Positions 25,333 through 34,346 of a stretch of DNA of 38,350 nt are shown in pieces; the first letter of the stretch is position 1; each line of letters starts with the position of its first letter. Both the position numbers and the translations under genes were made by a program. Below the pieces are notes generated by a model. The model saw only the letters and a program-made list of their open reading frames with translations. It ran no database searches and was not told the DNA's origin. The DNA comes from Bacteroides stercorirosoris (GTDB lineage Bacteria; Bacteroidota; Bacteroidia; Bacteroidales; Bacteroidaceae), in the NCBI RefSeq assembly GCF_900142015.1, contig NZ_FQZN01000045.1:1-38350 (forward strand), in the 5' to 3' direction.

Positions 25333-26364
25333 ATGAAACGTTTCAGTCAAATATTCTTATATATCACTATCGCATTGCTTCTTATCTGGCAATTGCCGTG
25401 GTGTTACACTTTCTTTGCGGCGAAACCCTCAAAGACTCCCTTCTCCATGTACAGCACCATCATCGGCGACTTTGTTTCCATGGGACATGAAGAAGGCAAA
25501 GGTATGATGCGCCGCGACCAGTCCGGCAATGTGTACACGCAGGAACAGGTAGACAGCATTCTCCCTTTCTTCTACATACGCCAGCTTATGTCGGACGAGC
25601 GCTTTCCGGATAGCATCAAAGGCGTTGCCGTCACTCCGCGCGAAGTACAGATCACTAATTTCAGTTTCCGCTCGACACCTTCGGACATCAATGCTTCCCA
25701 GATAGAGCTTTATCCTTTATTGGAGAGCATGTCGGGCCGCGTAGACCTGACGATGCCCGATGATGTGTTCCGCATCACCAACAAAGGAATTGAATTCATC
25801 AAGATAAAAACCAATACAGTAGATGCAGATAAAAGCCAGCAGTTCACGGAAGCGATGACTAAAAAGGGATTTAAATTCCCCGCTCAGAGACTTGCGGGTA
25901 ACCCGACAACCCGCAAGGAATATGATGAAGGTTATCTGATTTTGGACAATGAGGGTAAGCTTTTCCATCTGAAGCAGACCAAAGGACGCCCTTATGTACG
26001 CGCCATCCCCTTGCCCGAAGGTGTAAAAGCAAAACATCTCTTCATCACGGAATTCAAGAGCCGCAAAACGCTGGGATTCCTGACCGATGTGGATAATAAC
26101 TTCTACGTGCTGAACAACAAGACTTATGACTTGGTGAAGACCGGAGTTCCCGCTTTTAATCCGGAACAGGATGCCTTGTCCGTCTTCGGGAATATGTGCG
26201 ACTGGACAGTTTGTATTAAAACCGGTGAGGCTGATGAGTATTATGCCCTGGATGCGGATGATTACTCGCTTATCAAGTCCGTCAGCTTCCCGACGGAGGG
26301 AAGCAAAGTACCGGGATTACGGTTTACTTCTTCACGGGATAAGTATGTGAAACCGAGGTTCTGA
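25333..26364 (+). CDS. DUF4857-like membrane-anchored protein
   Basis: This 343-aa protein has one N-terminal membrane helix (FLYITIALLLIWQLPWCYTFF) and a large extracytoplasmic domain with no Cys-based anchor. The rest is beta-rich (GYLILDNEGKLFHLKQTKG, LGFLTDVDNNFYVLNNKTYD), with repeats reminiscent of a propeller-like fold. I recall this type as DUF4857 of Bacteroides, usually beside ABC genes; the name is moderately sure. It lies 36 bp after the permease and likely acts as the exporter's periplasmic partner. Confidence 0.6.
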   Translation: MKRFSQIFLYITIALLLIWQLPWCYTFFAAKPSKTPFSMYSTIIGDFVSMGHEEGKGMMRRDQSGNVYTQEQVDSILPFFYIRQLMSDERFPDSIKGVAVTPREVQITNFSFRSTPSDINASQIELYPLLESMSGRVDLTMPDDVFRITNKGIEFIKIKTNTVDADKSQQFTEAMTKKGFKFPAQRLAGNPTTRKEYDEGYLILDNEGKLFHLKQTKGRPYVRAIPLPEGVKAKHLFITEFKSRKTLGFLTDVDNNFYVLNNKTYDLVKTGVPAFNPEQDALSVFGNMCDWTVCIKTGEADEYYALDADDYSLIKSVSFPTEGSKVPGLRFTSSRDKYVKPRF

Positions 26365-26371
26365 TAAAGAT

Positions 26372-26458
26372 TTTCACCACAGAGTAACACAGAGTCTCAC
26401 GGAGTTTTATTTCTAATTGATTAAACTCTGTGAGACTCTGCGTTACTCTGTGGTGAAA
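26372..26458. repeat. Long inverted repeat (36-bp arms) between convergent operons
   Basis: The arms 26372-26407 and 26423-26458 are complementary at 34 of 36 positions around a 15-nt loop. The repeated word within the arms is CACAGAGT. It begins 7 bp after the DUF4857-like stop and ends 5 bp before the pseudouridine synthase stop. RNA from either strand would form a strong hairpin, so it may stop transcription from both sides, or be a mobile repeat-derived element. Confidence 0.8.
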
Positions 26459-26463
26459 TAATT

Positions 26464-27135
26464 TTATATCATCCGGAACCCCTGCCAAAGGTTCGTCAGC
26501 GGCACAGGTGCTTCCACCTCTATCACCTCTTTTGATACCGGATGCACAAAGCTGATGTGGCGTGCATGCAGGCAGATACTTCCATCCGGATTGGAGCGTG
26601 CGGAACCATATTTCAAGTCCCCCTTGATAGGACACCCCATCTTTGCCAACTGACAACGTATCTGATGGTGCCGTCCGGTTTTCAAATCTACTTCCAGCAG
26701 GAAATAATTCTCTGACTTACCTATCATGCGATAATTCAGGATGGCTTTTTTACTTTTCGGCACCTCTTTATCATAAGCATAACTCTTATTCTGCTTCTCA
26801 TTGCGCACCAGATAGTTCACCAATTCCCCTTCTGGTTCCTTCGGAGCATCCTTCACTATAGCCCAGTAGGTCTTCTTCACCTCACTGTTCTTGAACATTT
26901 CATTGAGGCGGGACAACGCCTTGCTGGTTTTGGCAAACACAACAAGACCGCTCACGGGGCGGTCCAGCCGGTGGGTAACACCGATGAAGACATTTCCGGG
27001 TTTCTGGTATTTCTCCTTCAGATACTGCTTTACGATTTCCGAAAGCGGCGTATCTCCCGTTTTGTCTCCCTGAACGATCTCGGAAGCGGTCTTGTTGACT
27101 ATAATAATATGATTGTCCTCGTATACGACAGTCAT
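26464..27135 (-). CDS. RluA-family RNA pseudouridine synthase
   Basis: This 223-aa enzyme has VVYEDNHIIIVNKTAS at the N-terminus, the catalytic-Asp motif THRLDRPVSGLVVFAK, and RHHQIRCQLAKMGCPIKGD plus CLHARHISF toward the end. It converts a specific uridine in rRNA or tRNA to pseudouridine. No S4 domain is present; the protein is a compact catalytic core only. It is the third gene of a tetR-fabG-rluA-like unit (8-bp gap). Confidence 0.9.
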   Translation of the reverse strand: MTVVYEDNHIIIVNKTASEIVQGDKTGDTPLSEIVKQYLKEKYQKPGNVFIGVTHRLDRPVSGLVVFAKTSKALSRLNEMFKNSEVKKTYWAIVKDAPKEPEGELVNYLVRNEKQNKSYAYDKEVPKSKKAILNYRMIGKSENYFLLEVDLKTGRHHQIRCQLAKMGCPIKGDLKYGSARSNPDGSICLHARHISFVHPVSKEVIEVEAPVPLTNLWQGFRMI

Positions 27136-27143
27136 ACTCTTTC

Positions 27144-27890
27144 TTACATATTCATACCACCATCTACCTGAATCACCTGTCCTGATACATAAGAAGACAT
27201 ATCAGAAGCCAGGAAGGTAGCAATGTTTGCCACGTCTTCGGGAGTACCGCCACGACGCAAAGGAATTTTCTTTGCCCATTCAGCCCTTACTTCGTCAGAC
27301 AGCGCAGCAGTCATATCGGTCAGGATAAAGCCCGGAGCAATAGCGTTGGCACGGATGCCACGAGAACCGAGTTCCTGAGCAATAGATTTAGCCAAAGCAA
27401 TCATACCTGCCTTGGAAGCTGCATAGTTAGCCTGTCCGGCATTGCCATGAACACCAACCACGGAAGCCATATTGATAATACTACCTGCTTTCTGACGCAT
27501 CATGATCGGAGTACAAGCATGAATAAAGTTGAAAGCAGATTTCAGGTTAACGTTGATAACCATATCCCATTGTTGCTCGCTCATACGCATCATCAGACCA
27601 TCACGAGTGATACCTGCATTGTTTACCAGAATATCAATGCGGCCGAAATCTGCATGAATGGCTTCTACTACCTTCGCAGTATCTTCGAAGTTAGCAGCGT
27701 TTGAAGCATAACCTTTAGCTTTCACGCCCATTGCTTCAATTTCTTTTGCCGTATTCTCTGCATTCTCGTCAATTACCAGGTCAGTGAATGCAATATTTGC
27801 TCCTTCAGAAGCGAACTTTAAAGCGATAGCCTTACCAATGCCGCGTGCAGCACCGGTTACAATAGCTGTTTTACCATCTAATAATCCCAT
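27144..27890 (-). CDS. fabG: 3-oxoacyl-[ACP] reductase
   Basis: This 248-aa short-chain dehydrogenase has nucleotide motif TGAARGIGKA, NNAG at the core, catalytic Ser in INMASVVGV and YAASKAG (Tyr-x-x-x-Lys), ending VSGQVIQVDGGMNM. Length and C-terminus are those of FabG, which reduces 3-oxoacyl-ACP with NADPH in fatty-acid elongation. It lies 10 bp after a TetR-type regulator, which may control it. Confidence 0.92.
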   Translation of the reverse strand: MGLLDGKTAIVTGAARGIGKAIALKFASEGANIAFTDLVIDENAENTAKEIEAMGVKAKGYASNAANFEDTAKVVEAIHADFGRIDILVNNAGITRDGLMMRMSEQQWDMVINVNLKSAFNFIHACTPIMMRQKAGSIINMASVVGVHGNAGQANYAASKAGMIALAKSIAQELGSRGIRANAIAPGFILTDMTAALSDEVRAEWAKKIPLRRGGTPEDVANIATFLASDMSSYVSGQVIQVDGGMNM

Positions 27891-27900
27891 ACTTTTTTAA

Positions 27901-28500
27901 TTATTGATTAAAGTTTTCTTTTCTATGCAACGCTCCGAACACGATGTTGACCACGTACTTGTCGCGTTCTTCATCTGTCAGTTTAGCGCCTATGTGTCCG
28001 CGTATATAAGGTACCTCGATACCTTTCACGCAATAGTGTACCAATTCGGCAGTCATGTCAATATCGTTAACCTGAAATACCCCTTTCTCCACACCCTCAC
28101 AAAGAACATCCTTGAAAAGCTGTAGTTCTTTGGCATCAAAACGCTTGCGTACCTTCTCTACCCGCCATATATCGCGGAAGAAGGTAGCACGAAGCGTTCC
28201 ATTCCGGTATACCACCTCCTTCACAGCATCCAAACGGGTATAAATCATTTCGATAATCTTCTGGTCGGGCGAGATATCTTTCTCCGCCACCCGTTTCATT
28301 ACATCCAAAAGTATCTCCAGCTCCGACTCGACAACAGCCGTATAGATCTCTTCCTTACTTTTAAAATAGGTATAGAGTGTTCTTCTACCTTTTTTAGAAG
28401 CAAGGGCGATATCATTCATCGTGGTATTCTCAACACCCATCTTTGCAAATAGCTGACGGGCAACATCCACTAATTTAGCTTTTGTCTTCGATACGGCCAT
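27901..28500 (-). CDS. TetR-family transcriptional regulator
   Basis: This 199-aa protein is read from ATG at 28500 (MAVSKTKAKLVDVARQLFA); the frame extends upstream without an ATG and the promoter lies there. The N-terminal helix-turn-helix (about 8-55) has MGVENTTMNDIALASKKGRRTLYTYFKSKEEIY. The rest is the ligand/dimer domain. It heads the fabG and pseudouridine-synthase unit and may be a lipid-responsive repressor of it. Confidence 0.88.
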   Translation of the reverse strand: MAVSKTKAKLVDVARQLFAKMGVENTTMNDIALASKKGRRTLYTYFKSKEEIYTAVVESELEILLDVMKRVAEKDISPDQKIIEMIYTRLDAVKEVVYRNGTLRATFFRDIWRVEKVRKRFDAKELQLFKDVLCEGVEKGVFQVNDIDMTAELVHYCVKGIEVPYIRGHIGAKLTDEERDKYVVNIVFGALHRKENFNQ

Positions 28501-28538
28501 ATATTTATTAATTATTGCACATTGCTTAATAATTTGAG

Positions 28539-28569
28539 CAAAAGTAAAACTTTTCTGCATACCACACAA
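28539..28569 (-). promoter_or_regulatory. Promoter of the tetR-fabG-rluA-like unit
   Basis: On the minus strand TACTTTTG (28546-28539) matches the Bacteroides -7 box, with TTG (28569-28567) 20 bp upstream. The start would lie about 30 nt before the tetR ATG. Confidence 0.65.
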
Positions 28570-28695
28570 GAAATCATGTGTTTTATTAACATTCCGTCAT
28601 AGGAAGGGAAGAAAAAAAAAGCATACACTATCATGTTACTTATCAATAGTTTAGAAACAACATCACATTTTTTAAAGAAAAAAAGATGGATTTTA

Positions 28696-28726
28696 TTTGT
28701 TAGTTTCATAAAAAGCCGTACCTTTG
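28696..28726 (+). promoter_or_regulatory. Promoter of initiator tRNA gene
   Basis: TTTG at 28696-28699 and TACCTTTG at 28719-28726 match both Bacteroides sigma-factor boxes exactly, with a 19-bp spacer. The tRNA begins 15 bp further on. Confidence 0.85.
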
Positions 28727-28740
28727 CACCCACAAAACAT

Positions 28741-28813
<73 letters not shown>

Positions 28814-28819
28814 CTAAAT

Positions 28820-28849
28820 AAAAAAGACCGTTTTTCAACGGTCTTTTTT
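28820..28849 (+). terminator. Bidirectional terminator after the tRNA
   Basis: AAAAAAGACCGTT pairs with AACGGTCTTTTTT around a short T-rich loop, so a T-tract follows the stem on either strand. It can end the tRNA transcript and the converging minus-strand operon that stops at 28872. Confidence 0.85.
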
Positions 28850-28871
28850 TGTATCCTGATAATACCTACTG

Positions 28872-29693
28872 TTATTTTACTACCACTCTTGCAGCCTGTT
28901 TTAATTTTATATTCAATGAAGCACCATCTGATTGAGGCATCCAAACCACCTGGCGGCATTCACCTTTCTCCAATGTACATCTTTGGTTACCACGAGCATA
29001 CAGATATTCCGTATCAACATGGAAAGACGACGCATTCACATTCCACGAGCGTATTCCATTCAAATGTAAGTGCAAGTTATCCGCTTTTCCACTATTGAAC
29101 AACCACGAACCATCCTGAACGGTCAAGGCTTTAAAGTAGCAATCGTTTATTGTTGCATAATCCCGTACCATAAGAGATAATGAATCCCGATTGAAGCCTT
29201 CAACATTGATTTTCTGATCAACAAGACCTGCAGACAGTGCCTGAACATTATCAGGTAAAGCTATCTTCATCTCTTTGGAGCGTACATTCAGCCAAGCCAT
29301 ATCCTGGAATTTCTTTTCCAACTTCTCTTTAGAAAAATTAAATACGATACGTAATGTATCTCCTGACGTGTTCATCGTCATATACTTATCCATATCAGAA
29401 GCATAAGTGAAAGTACCGTTGCCTGATTGCGCCTGACGAACGTTCAGCGGTATCTCATTGAATGCAACCATCCTTATTTCTTTTCTTTCATTATCATCTG
29501 TGATGACATCTCTGTCTGCTACTAACTGCACCACTTTACATTCCGGCAACTGTACAGTCTTCTGCTCGCCATTGATATCCATAAAAATATCATCCCAACC
29601 GGTAAACAGTGTGGAGGTATAGAATATGCCGCCGCACATCACCACCAATCCGGCAAGCAGCATTCCAAATATTATATAAGTTGTTCGTTTCAT
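28872..29693 (-). CDS. Membrane-anchored beta-rich protein of the GntR-ABC operon
   Basis: This 273-aa protein has an N-terminal membrane helix (IIFGMLLAGLVVMCGGIFY) and an extracytoplasmic domain. The late part (KINVEGFNRDSLSLMVRDYATINDCYFKALTVQDGS) reads like the repeated strands of a beta-helix, as in DUF2807-type adhesin-like domains. I do not recognise a specific function. It is the last gene of the operon, 11 bp after the GntR gene, so it is likely an accessory to the ABC transporter. Confidence 0.6.
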   Translation of the reverse strand: MKRTTYIIFGMLLAGLVVMCGGIFYTSTLFTGWDDIFMDINGEQKTVQLPECKVVQLVADRDVITDDNERKEIRMVAFNEIPLNVRQAQSGNGTFTYASDMDKYMTMNTSGDTLRIVFNFSKEKLEKKFQDMAWLNVRSKEMKIALPDNVQALSAGLVDQKINVEGFNRDSLSLMVRDYATINDCYFKALTVQDGSWLFNSGKADNLHLHLNGIRSWNVNASSFHVDTEYLYARGNQRCTLEKGECRQVVWMPQSDGASLNIKLKQAARVVVK

Positions 29694-29704
29694 AATCTTC
29701 TTCT

Positions 29705-30073
29705 TTATTTTTGTTTCTTACTATATTCCTGATACATATCCGACATATCTTTTGCCGAAATACCGAGTGTGTACATCTGCTTGAAGAAGTAATCCACCTC
29801 TTCTTTCAGAAAATACTCTTTCCGCAATGAAAGGATTTGTTCGCGAGCACCGGCAGACACAAAATAGCCAATGCCCCGCTTGTTATAAATAACCCCTTGT
29901 GATTGCAAATAATCGTACGAACGCATCACCGTATTGGCATTCACCTCTACCACAGCCGCATATTCTCTGACGGACGGTATACGTTCTTCTTCCTGATATT
30001 GACCAAGAAGTACCTCGTCACAAATCCGGTCTGCTATTTGCAGGTAGATGGCTTTACTTTCTTTAAAATTCAT
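29705..30073 (-). CDS. GntR-family regulator (YtrA-like)
   Basis: This 122-aa regulator is an N-terminal winged helix (IYLQIADRICDEVLLGQY, RIPSVREYAAVVEVNANTVMRSYDYLQ, GIGYFVS) plus a short C-terminal helix pair. That size is typical of YtrA-type repressors encoded with ABC transporters. It starts 2 bp after the permease stop. It probably represses its own ABC operon until an envelope signal appears. Confidence 0.9.
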   Translation of the reverse strand: MNFKESKAIYLQIADRICDEVLLGQYQEEERIPSVREYAAVVEVNANTVMRSYDYLQSQGVIYNKRGIGYFVSAGAREQILSLRKEYFLKEEVDYFFKQMYTLGISAKDMSDMYQEYSKKQK

Positions 30074-30075
30074 AT

Positions 30076-30915
30076 TTACCAGCGGTTAATGATTTCAGAT
30101 TCTTTGAAGCGGAAATAAGCGACTACCCAGTTGAAGATAGCCATACCAAAGAAGATGATTGTAGTCCAAAGTGTCATAGCTTCATCAGATATATTCTGAT
30201 TCACTCCACGAACACCACGCGCTTCAAACAATATTTTTGCCAATACCGATCCTATTGCTATATAAATGATAGCAACTACCACAATGGCTGAGAAAGTCTT
30301 CACAAATGAATTCTTCGGCCAAATGGAACTACCCAGAACAAACAAGGACTGTGCAAAGAAATAAGCGCTTACTCCTAACATGAAATAATTGCAATCATCA
30401 AAAACCGTCCAGAATTGCCCTTTTCCTACTAAATGGGAAAGCGGAGTAGAGGCAATAATATCTTTCAACTCAGGATAACTAACCATGTAAACCACCACAC
30501 GTGTCCAGTCCGCCAATTTAAAAGCTATCAGAAACACGATAAGGAAACCGAAAGTAAATACCAGCCAACGGGAGAAGAACTTTTCAAACATCGTAGCAGG
30601 TGTCATCAACATTGCTATCCGGTTCGTTTTAGATTTCATATGTTCCATAATGAACGAAGCGCTCAGAAGTCCCATAATGACGAGTGCCCAAACGAAAGCC
30701 CCCAGTTCGAATGTCCAGATAGGATCCTGGGTTATTCCTCTATTGATAAGACCTTCCGGATGATTATATTGAAAATATCCGTTCCATACAAAAGCAATCG
30801 CCATTATGCCGTACATCATTACGAACCTAAGCAGATTAGCTTTCCAACTCTCCACCATCTCTTTGCGGCACAAGCTCACAAAACGGGGTGCACTAAAAAA
30901 GGTATCGCGTATCAT
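30076..30915 (-). CDS. ABC transporter permease
   Basis: This 279-aa integral membrane protein has six predicted helices (for example FVMMYGIMAIAFVWNGYF, FGFLIVFLIAF, IVVVAIIYIAIGSVLA, TIIFFGMAIFNWVVAYF). The length and topology suit an ABC-2-type permease. It overlaps the ATPase gene by 4 nt (ATGA) and precedes the GntR regulator. The substrate is unknown. Confidence 0.8.
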   Translation of the reverse strand: MIRDTFFSAPRFVSLCRKEMVESWKANLLRFVMMYGIMAIAFVWNGYFQYNHPEGLINRGITQDPIWTFELGAFVWALVIMGLLSASFIMEHMKSKTNRIAMLMTPATMFEKFFSRWLVFTFGFLIVFLIAFKLADWTRVVVYMVSYPELKDIIASTPLSHLVGKGQFWTVFDDCNYFMLGVSAYFFAQSLFVLGSSIWPKNSFVKTFSAIVVVAIIYIAIGSVLAKILFEARGVRGVNQNISDEAMTLWTTIIFFGMAIFNWVVAYFRFKESEIINRW

Positions 30916-31766
30916 TGTTCATTCTTTTTAGGGTGAAACATTTCTGCCATCTTCTCTGGTGCGGCAAGCGTAGCACCAAACAGCAGTTCAAGATTAATCT
31001 CCGATTCTTCGTCTTCCGTATTCGATAGCATCAAGAAGTTTCCTTGCACGGAAGGCAGTGTATAAAGTGCTGACTTCGCCATTTCATGATCGTCACTTTC
31101 AAGGAAAAGCAACTTGTTGCAAATGCTGGCAGTAGACTCATCAAGCAGCACATGACTGTTATCCATAATCACCACATGATCTAATATCTTATCAATATCC
31201 CGCACCTGGTGAGTAGAGATAATAATCGTCCTGTCATCCGACATGCCGGAAGCAATGAACTTACGGAATTGGCTCTTACCCGGAATATCAAGTCCATTGG
31301 TAGGCTCGTCCATAATCAACAGTGAAGTATGGGTAGCCAATGCAAAACTCATGAATACTTTTTTCTTCTGCCCCATAGATAAAGCTCCCAGATTCAAATC
31401 CTGCTCCATCTCAAAATAATGCAGGTACTTTACCATATCTTCTTTGCTGAAACGAGGATAGAACTGACTGTTCAGTTCCACATAGCTAACCAGGGATATG
31501 GACGGAAGTTCAAACTCCTCAGGTACCAGGAACATATCCTGTAACGTAATAGGTAACCTGCGACGCACATCAGTGTCATGATACATCACCTTCCCACTCT
31601 TGGGGGTGAGCAAACCACTCATCAGATAAAGTAGTGTAGACTTACCGGCGCCATTCTTTCCCAGCAACCCGTATACTCTACCCTTCTCCAATGAAAGCGA
31701 AAAATCGTGCAGGACTTCTTTCTTGCCCCGGCGATAACTGAACGAAATGTTTTCTACTTGTAGCAT
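30912..31766 (-). CDS. ABC transporter ATP-binding protein
   Basis: This 284-aa ATPase has all standard motifs: Walker A LLGKNGAGKST, signature LSMGQKKKV, Walker B LLIMDEPTNGLD and H-loop ISTHQVRDID. The C-terminal 80 residues are an extension. It is the first gene of the ATPase-permease-GntR-anchored protein operon, which resembles YtrA-controlled envelope-stress exporters. Confidence 0.9.
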   Translation of the reverse strand: MLQVENISFSYRRGKKEVLHDFSLSLEKGRVYGLLGKNGAGKSTLLYLMSGLLTPKSGKVMYHDTDVRRRLPITLQDMFLVPEEFELPSISLVSYVELNSQFYPRFSKEDMVKYLHYFEMEQDLNLGALSMGQKKKVFMSFALATHTSLLIMDEPTNGLDIPGKSQFRKFIASGMSDDRTIIISTHQVRDIDKILDHVVIMDNSHVLLDESTASICNKLLFLESDDHEMAKSALYTLPSVQGNFLMLSNTEDEESEINLELLFGATLAAPEKMAEMFHPKKNEQ

Positions 31767-31816
31767 AAGCTTGGATATTTATTAGTTCTTTAGTGTATTA
31801 GTTTATTAGTATACCG

Positions 31817-31846
31817 CAAATATAGGCAAACTTTTTAATATTCCAA
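31817..31846 (-). promoter_or_regulatory. Promoter of the GntR-ABC operon
   Basis: On the minus strand TATATTTG (31824-31817) matches TAnnTTTG exactly, and TTG (31846-31844) lies 19 bp upstream. The untranslated leader to ATG 31766 is about 45 nt and AT-rich. Confidence 0.7.
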
Positions 31847-31867
31847 GCGTTTCCTCAAAAAAAAGCA

Positions 31868-31905
31868 AAAAAAGAGAGGAGCTAAGAATCACTCTCCACT
31901 CCTCC
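31868..31905 (-). terminator. Terminator of the ExbB-TPR operon
   Basis: On the minus strand, GGAGGAG pairs with CTCCTCT across a loop of about 17 nt, and a run of seven T follows. It lies about 30 bp after the TPR gene stop. Confidence 0.55.
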
Positions 31906-31932
31906 CGACACGACAAACAACTAAAATTGTTG

Positions 31933-33378
31933 CTATTTGATGCCATCCAACGCCTTTTTGGCAGTAGCATTGGCGGGGTCTATAGCCAGAATTTTATTCC
32001 AGTACTCCTTCGAAGTAGGATAGTCGCTCTTCAATAGATAGTAGTAGCCCAGATAGCTGTAACACTCTATCAACGGAGAATTATACTTCGGATCGTTTTT
32101 ACTCAGCAACACCTCCATCACCTTTTCATAATAAGGTTTCGCCAACCCGTCGGTAGTTTCGGGGTCCATGGCAGAATTGGTCCGGGCGCGCCACATATCT
32201 CCCAGATAACTATCGGGAGCTTGTTCGGAAACAAGTGCGAACACAGAGTCAGCAGACTGCAACGCCGCCATACGGTCGGCAGGCTGCACGGTGAGCGTGT
32301 CCGAAGACGTGCCCTGTCCGTAATAAAGACGCCCCAACTGGAATAAGGTTTCAGGGGTCTTTTTATCTTTGGCTAATGAATCATAATACTTCTGATAAGA
32401 AGCAATAGCCTGTGCATAATCGTTCTTCATTTCATAGGCATCGGAGATTTCACGCCACAAATCGGTCTGCGTATTATCCTTCTCAAGTGCCTTGCCATAT
32501 TCTATAATGGCTTCATCGTATTTCTTCAACGCGGTCAATAAGGCTCCGTAGTAACGATAATCCAGATAAGAATAGTCTGCATTGTCCGAAGCATGGAAGA
32601 AAGCATCAGCAGCTTTCTCCGCATCTTCATAACGTTTCAGGTCCGTATTGTTATACATGGCAAGACGGTTGAATGCAGCATGACGGGCGTTCGCCTGCAA
32701 GCCTTTCCGGGCTATTTGCAGCGATTTCTCGAAGTCATGGTTCAGGAATAAGGCAAATGCATACTTCAGCATGTCATCTTCCGTAGCAAGAGGCGTATTG
32801 ATGAACTTCGCATACATCGCGGCAGCTTTATCAAACCGATTACTGGAATAATACACTTCGGCCAACTCCTTGTCAGCTTCCAGACAATCCGGCTCCACAG
32901 CTTTCAGTTGTTCCAGCTTCTCGATGGCCAATGAAGGACTGGCAGATTTGTATGCCTGCGCATATTTCAGATAAGCCTCCTTACAGTTCGGGTCGAAGTA
33001 AATGGCCTGTTCATAAAGCTGACAGGCTTGCCCCACATTCTTTTGTGCAAGAGCTATGTCTCCCTCCAGTACGGACACTTTCGGATCCTTATTATTGGCT
33101 TTCTTCGCCATTGCCAGATACTCCTGAGCATCGGTAAGCTTTCCGGCATTCAAATAAATGTGGGCTATGGAAGTCACAAGGTCCACATTCTTTTTATTCT
33201 TCCCTTTCAGCAATGCACCGGCTTCCTCAGAAGCTTGTTCGGGATTGGTCTGAACCAGGCTTTTCATTTTATCTACCCCAGCCTGCCATTCGTTCACAGG
33301 CGCTTGCGCAGAAACAGTGCCGGCCAACAGCAATGCTCCCATACTAAGAATTAACATCGTTTTCATAATAGCATTCAT
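31933..33378 (-). CDS. Secreted TPR-repeat protein of the TonB locus
   Basis: This 481-aa protein has an N-terminal signal (LILSMGALLLAGTVSAQA) and roughly nine tetratricopeptide-type helix pairs, for example EQAIYFDPNCKEAYLKYAQAY, AIIEYGKALEKDNTQTDLW and YWNKILAIDPANATAKKAL. It should be periplasmic and act as a protein-binding scaffold. It is the last gene of the ExbB-ExbD-ExbD-TonB-PstS-like unit, 5 bp after the PstS-like gene. An internal Met (residue 5) is an alternative start. Confidence 0.88.
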   Translation of the reverse strand: MNAIMKTMLILSMGALLLAGTVSAQAPVNEWQAGVDKMKSLVQTNPEQASEEAGALLKGKNKKNVDLVTSIAHIYLNAGKLTDAQEYLAMAKKANNKDPKVSVLEGDIALAQKNVGQACQLYEQAIYFDPNCKEAYLKYAQAYKSASPSLAIEKLEQLKAVEPDCLEADKELAEVYYSSNRFDKAAAMYAKFINTPLATEDDMLKYAFALFLNHDFEKSLQIARKGLQANARHAAFNRLAMYNNTDLKRYEDAEKAADAFFHASDNADYSYLDYRYYGALLTALKKYDEAIIEYGKALEKDNTQTDLWREISDAYEMKNDYAQAIASYQKYYDSLAKDKKTPETLFQLGRLYYGQGTSSDTLTVQPADRMAALQSADSVFALVSEQAPDSYLGDMWRARTNSAMDPETTDGLAKPYYEKVMEVLLSKNDPKYNSPLIECYSYLGYYYLLKSDYPTSKEYWNKILAIDPANATAKKALDGIK

Positions 33379-33383
33379 TTTAG

Positions 33384-34334
33384 TTATTTATCTTTTATAT
33401 TTACCACCCGCACCGGTTGGGTAGCAGGCACTAATCCCGACTTTAAAATAATCCGCTGTCCCCGGTCGGAAGAGAGGAAAGAGGCAAATCCCCACGGAAG
33501 AGCGCTCCGCGGATCGTTCAACAGGACATAGATGCTGCGTGTCAACGGATAATCACCGTAAAACAAATATGCCTGATAGGGTTTGAAACTGTTTTCCGGC
33601 GTCGCCTTGTCGGCAGCGCTGACGGACATCACCCGCACTTCTTTGCTAAAGGAAAGCCCTGTGCTGTCATTACGGTCGCTCAGCCAATTCACGCCGATAA
33701 TACCGATAGCATCAGGAGTCTTTGACACATAGTCGATGACCTCACGGTTGGTCTTCAACGCCTTTACCTGGTCCGACAACATAGCACCCTTACAAATGGA
33801 ATCTACCGCAAAACGTACGGTACTGGAATTCTTGTTATCGAATACCAAACTGATATTCTTCAACCGGGATGCCGGATAGATGTCTTTCCATTGTGTGGTC
33901 TTTCCCGTCAGGATGTTACGGATTTCATTCACGGTAATCAGTGTATCGGGATTACTCTTGTTGGTAATCAACGCTAATCCATCCGTGGCAATCTTTATCT
34001 CCTGCGGAAAGAACTTCCGGCTATTGAAAGAGTTCATCTCCTCCGGTGTCAGCCTGCGACTGGTTATCGCCAACCGCAGACTGTCCTTGAGCAATAGATT
34101 GACGGCTTCCACTTCCGTCACATAACGGGGCACAATTCCTGCCAAAGGAAACAGTCCTTCAAACACATCCACTTCTTCCTGCACGATAGGCTGGAAACTT
34201 TCGTCCGCAGCAATCGCTATCACGCCCGAAGTGTATGTATCCGTCAGTCCATCCTTGGGCTTGCTCTGGCATGCCGACATAGCAGCCAGCATCATCACCA
34301 AACCTATAAGCTGAAGTTGTTTCACCGTTTTCAT
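33384..34334 (-). CDS. PstS-like phosphate/solute-binding lipoprotein
   Basis: This 316-aa protein is read from ATG at 34334 (MKTVKQLQLIGLVMML); an upstream GTG in frame adds three residues but is less likely. Lipobox MSAC follows the signal. The mature part has the PstS-type fold: GVIAIAADESFQPIVQEEV, LAITSRRLTPEEM, GLALITNKSNPDTLITVNEI and AIGIIGVNWLSD. No Pst permease or ATPase genes are nearby. With TonB genes on one side and a TPR gene on the other, its role may be coupled to TonB function rather than phosphate uptake alone. Confidence 0.85.
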   Translation of the reverse strand: MKTVKQLQLIGLVMMLAAMSACQSKPKDGLTDTYTSGVIAIAADESFQPIVQEEVDVFEGLFPLAGIVPRYVTEVEAVNLLLKDSLRLAITSRRLTPEEMNSFNSRKFFPQEIKIATDGLALITNKSNPDTLITVNEIRNILTGKTTQWKDIYPASRLKNISLVFDNKNSSTVRFAVDSICKGAMLSDQVKALKTNREVIDYVSKTPDAIGIIGVNWLSDRNDSTGLSFSKEVRVMSVSAADKATPENSFKPYQAYLFYGDYPLTRSIYVLLNDPRSALPWGFASFLSSDRGQRIILKSGLVPATQPVRVVNIKDK

Positions 34335-34346
34335 TACACACACATA

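Noticed and set aside
34335..34343. GTG start for the PstS-like protein
   Set aside because: ATG at 34334 gives a normal lipoprotein signal; the extra residues Met-Cys-Val add nothing.
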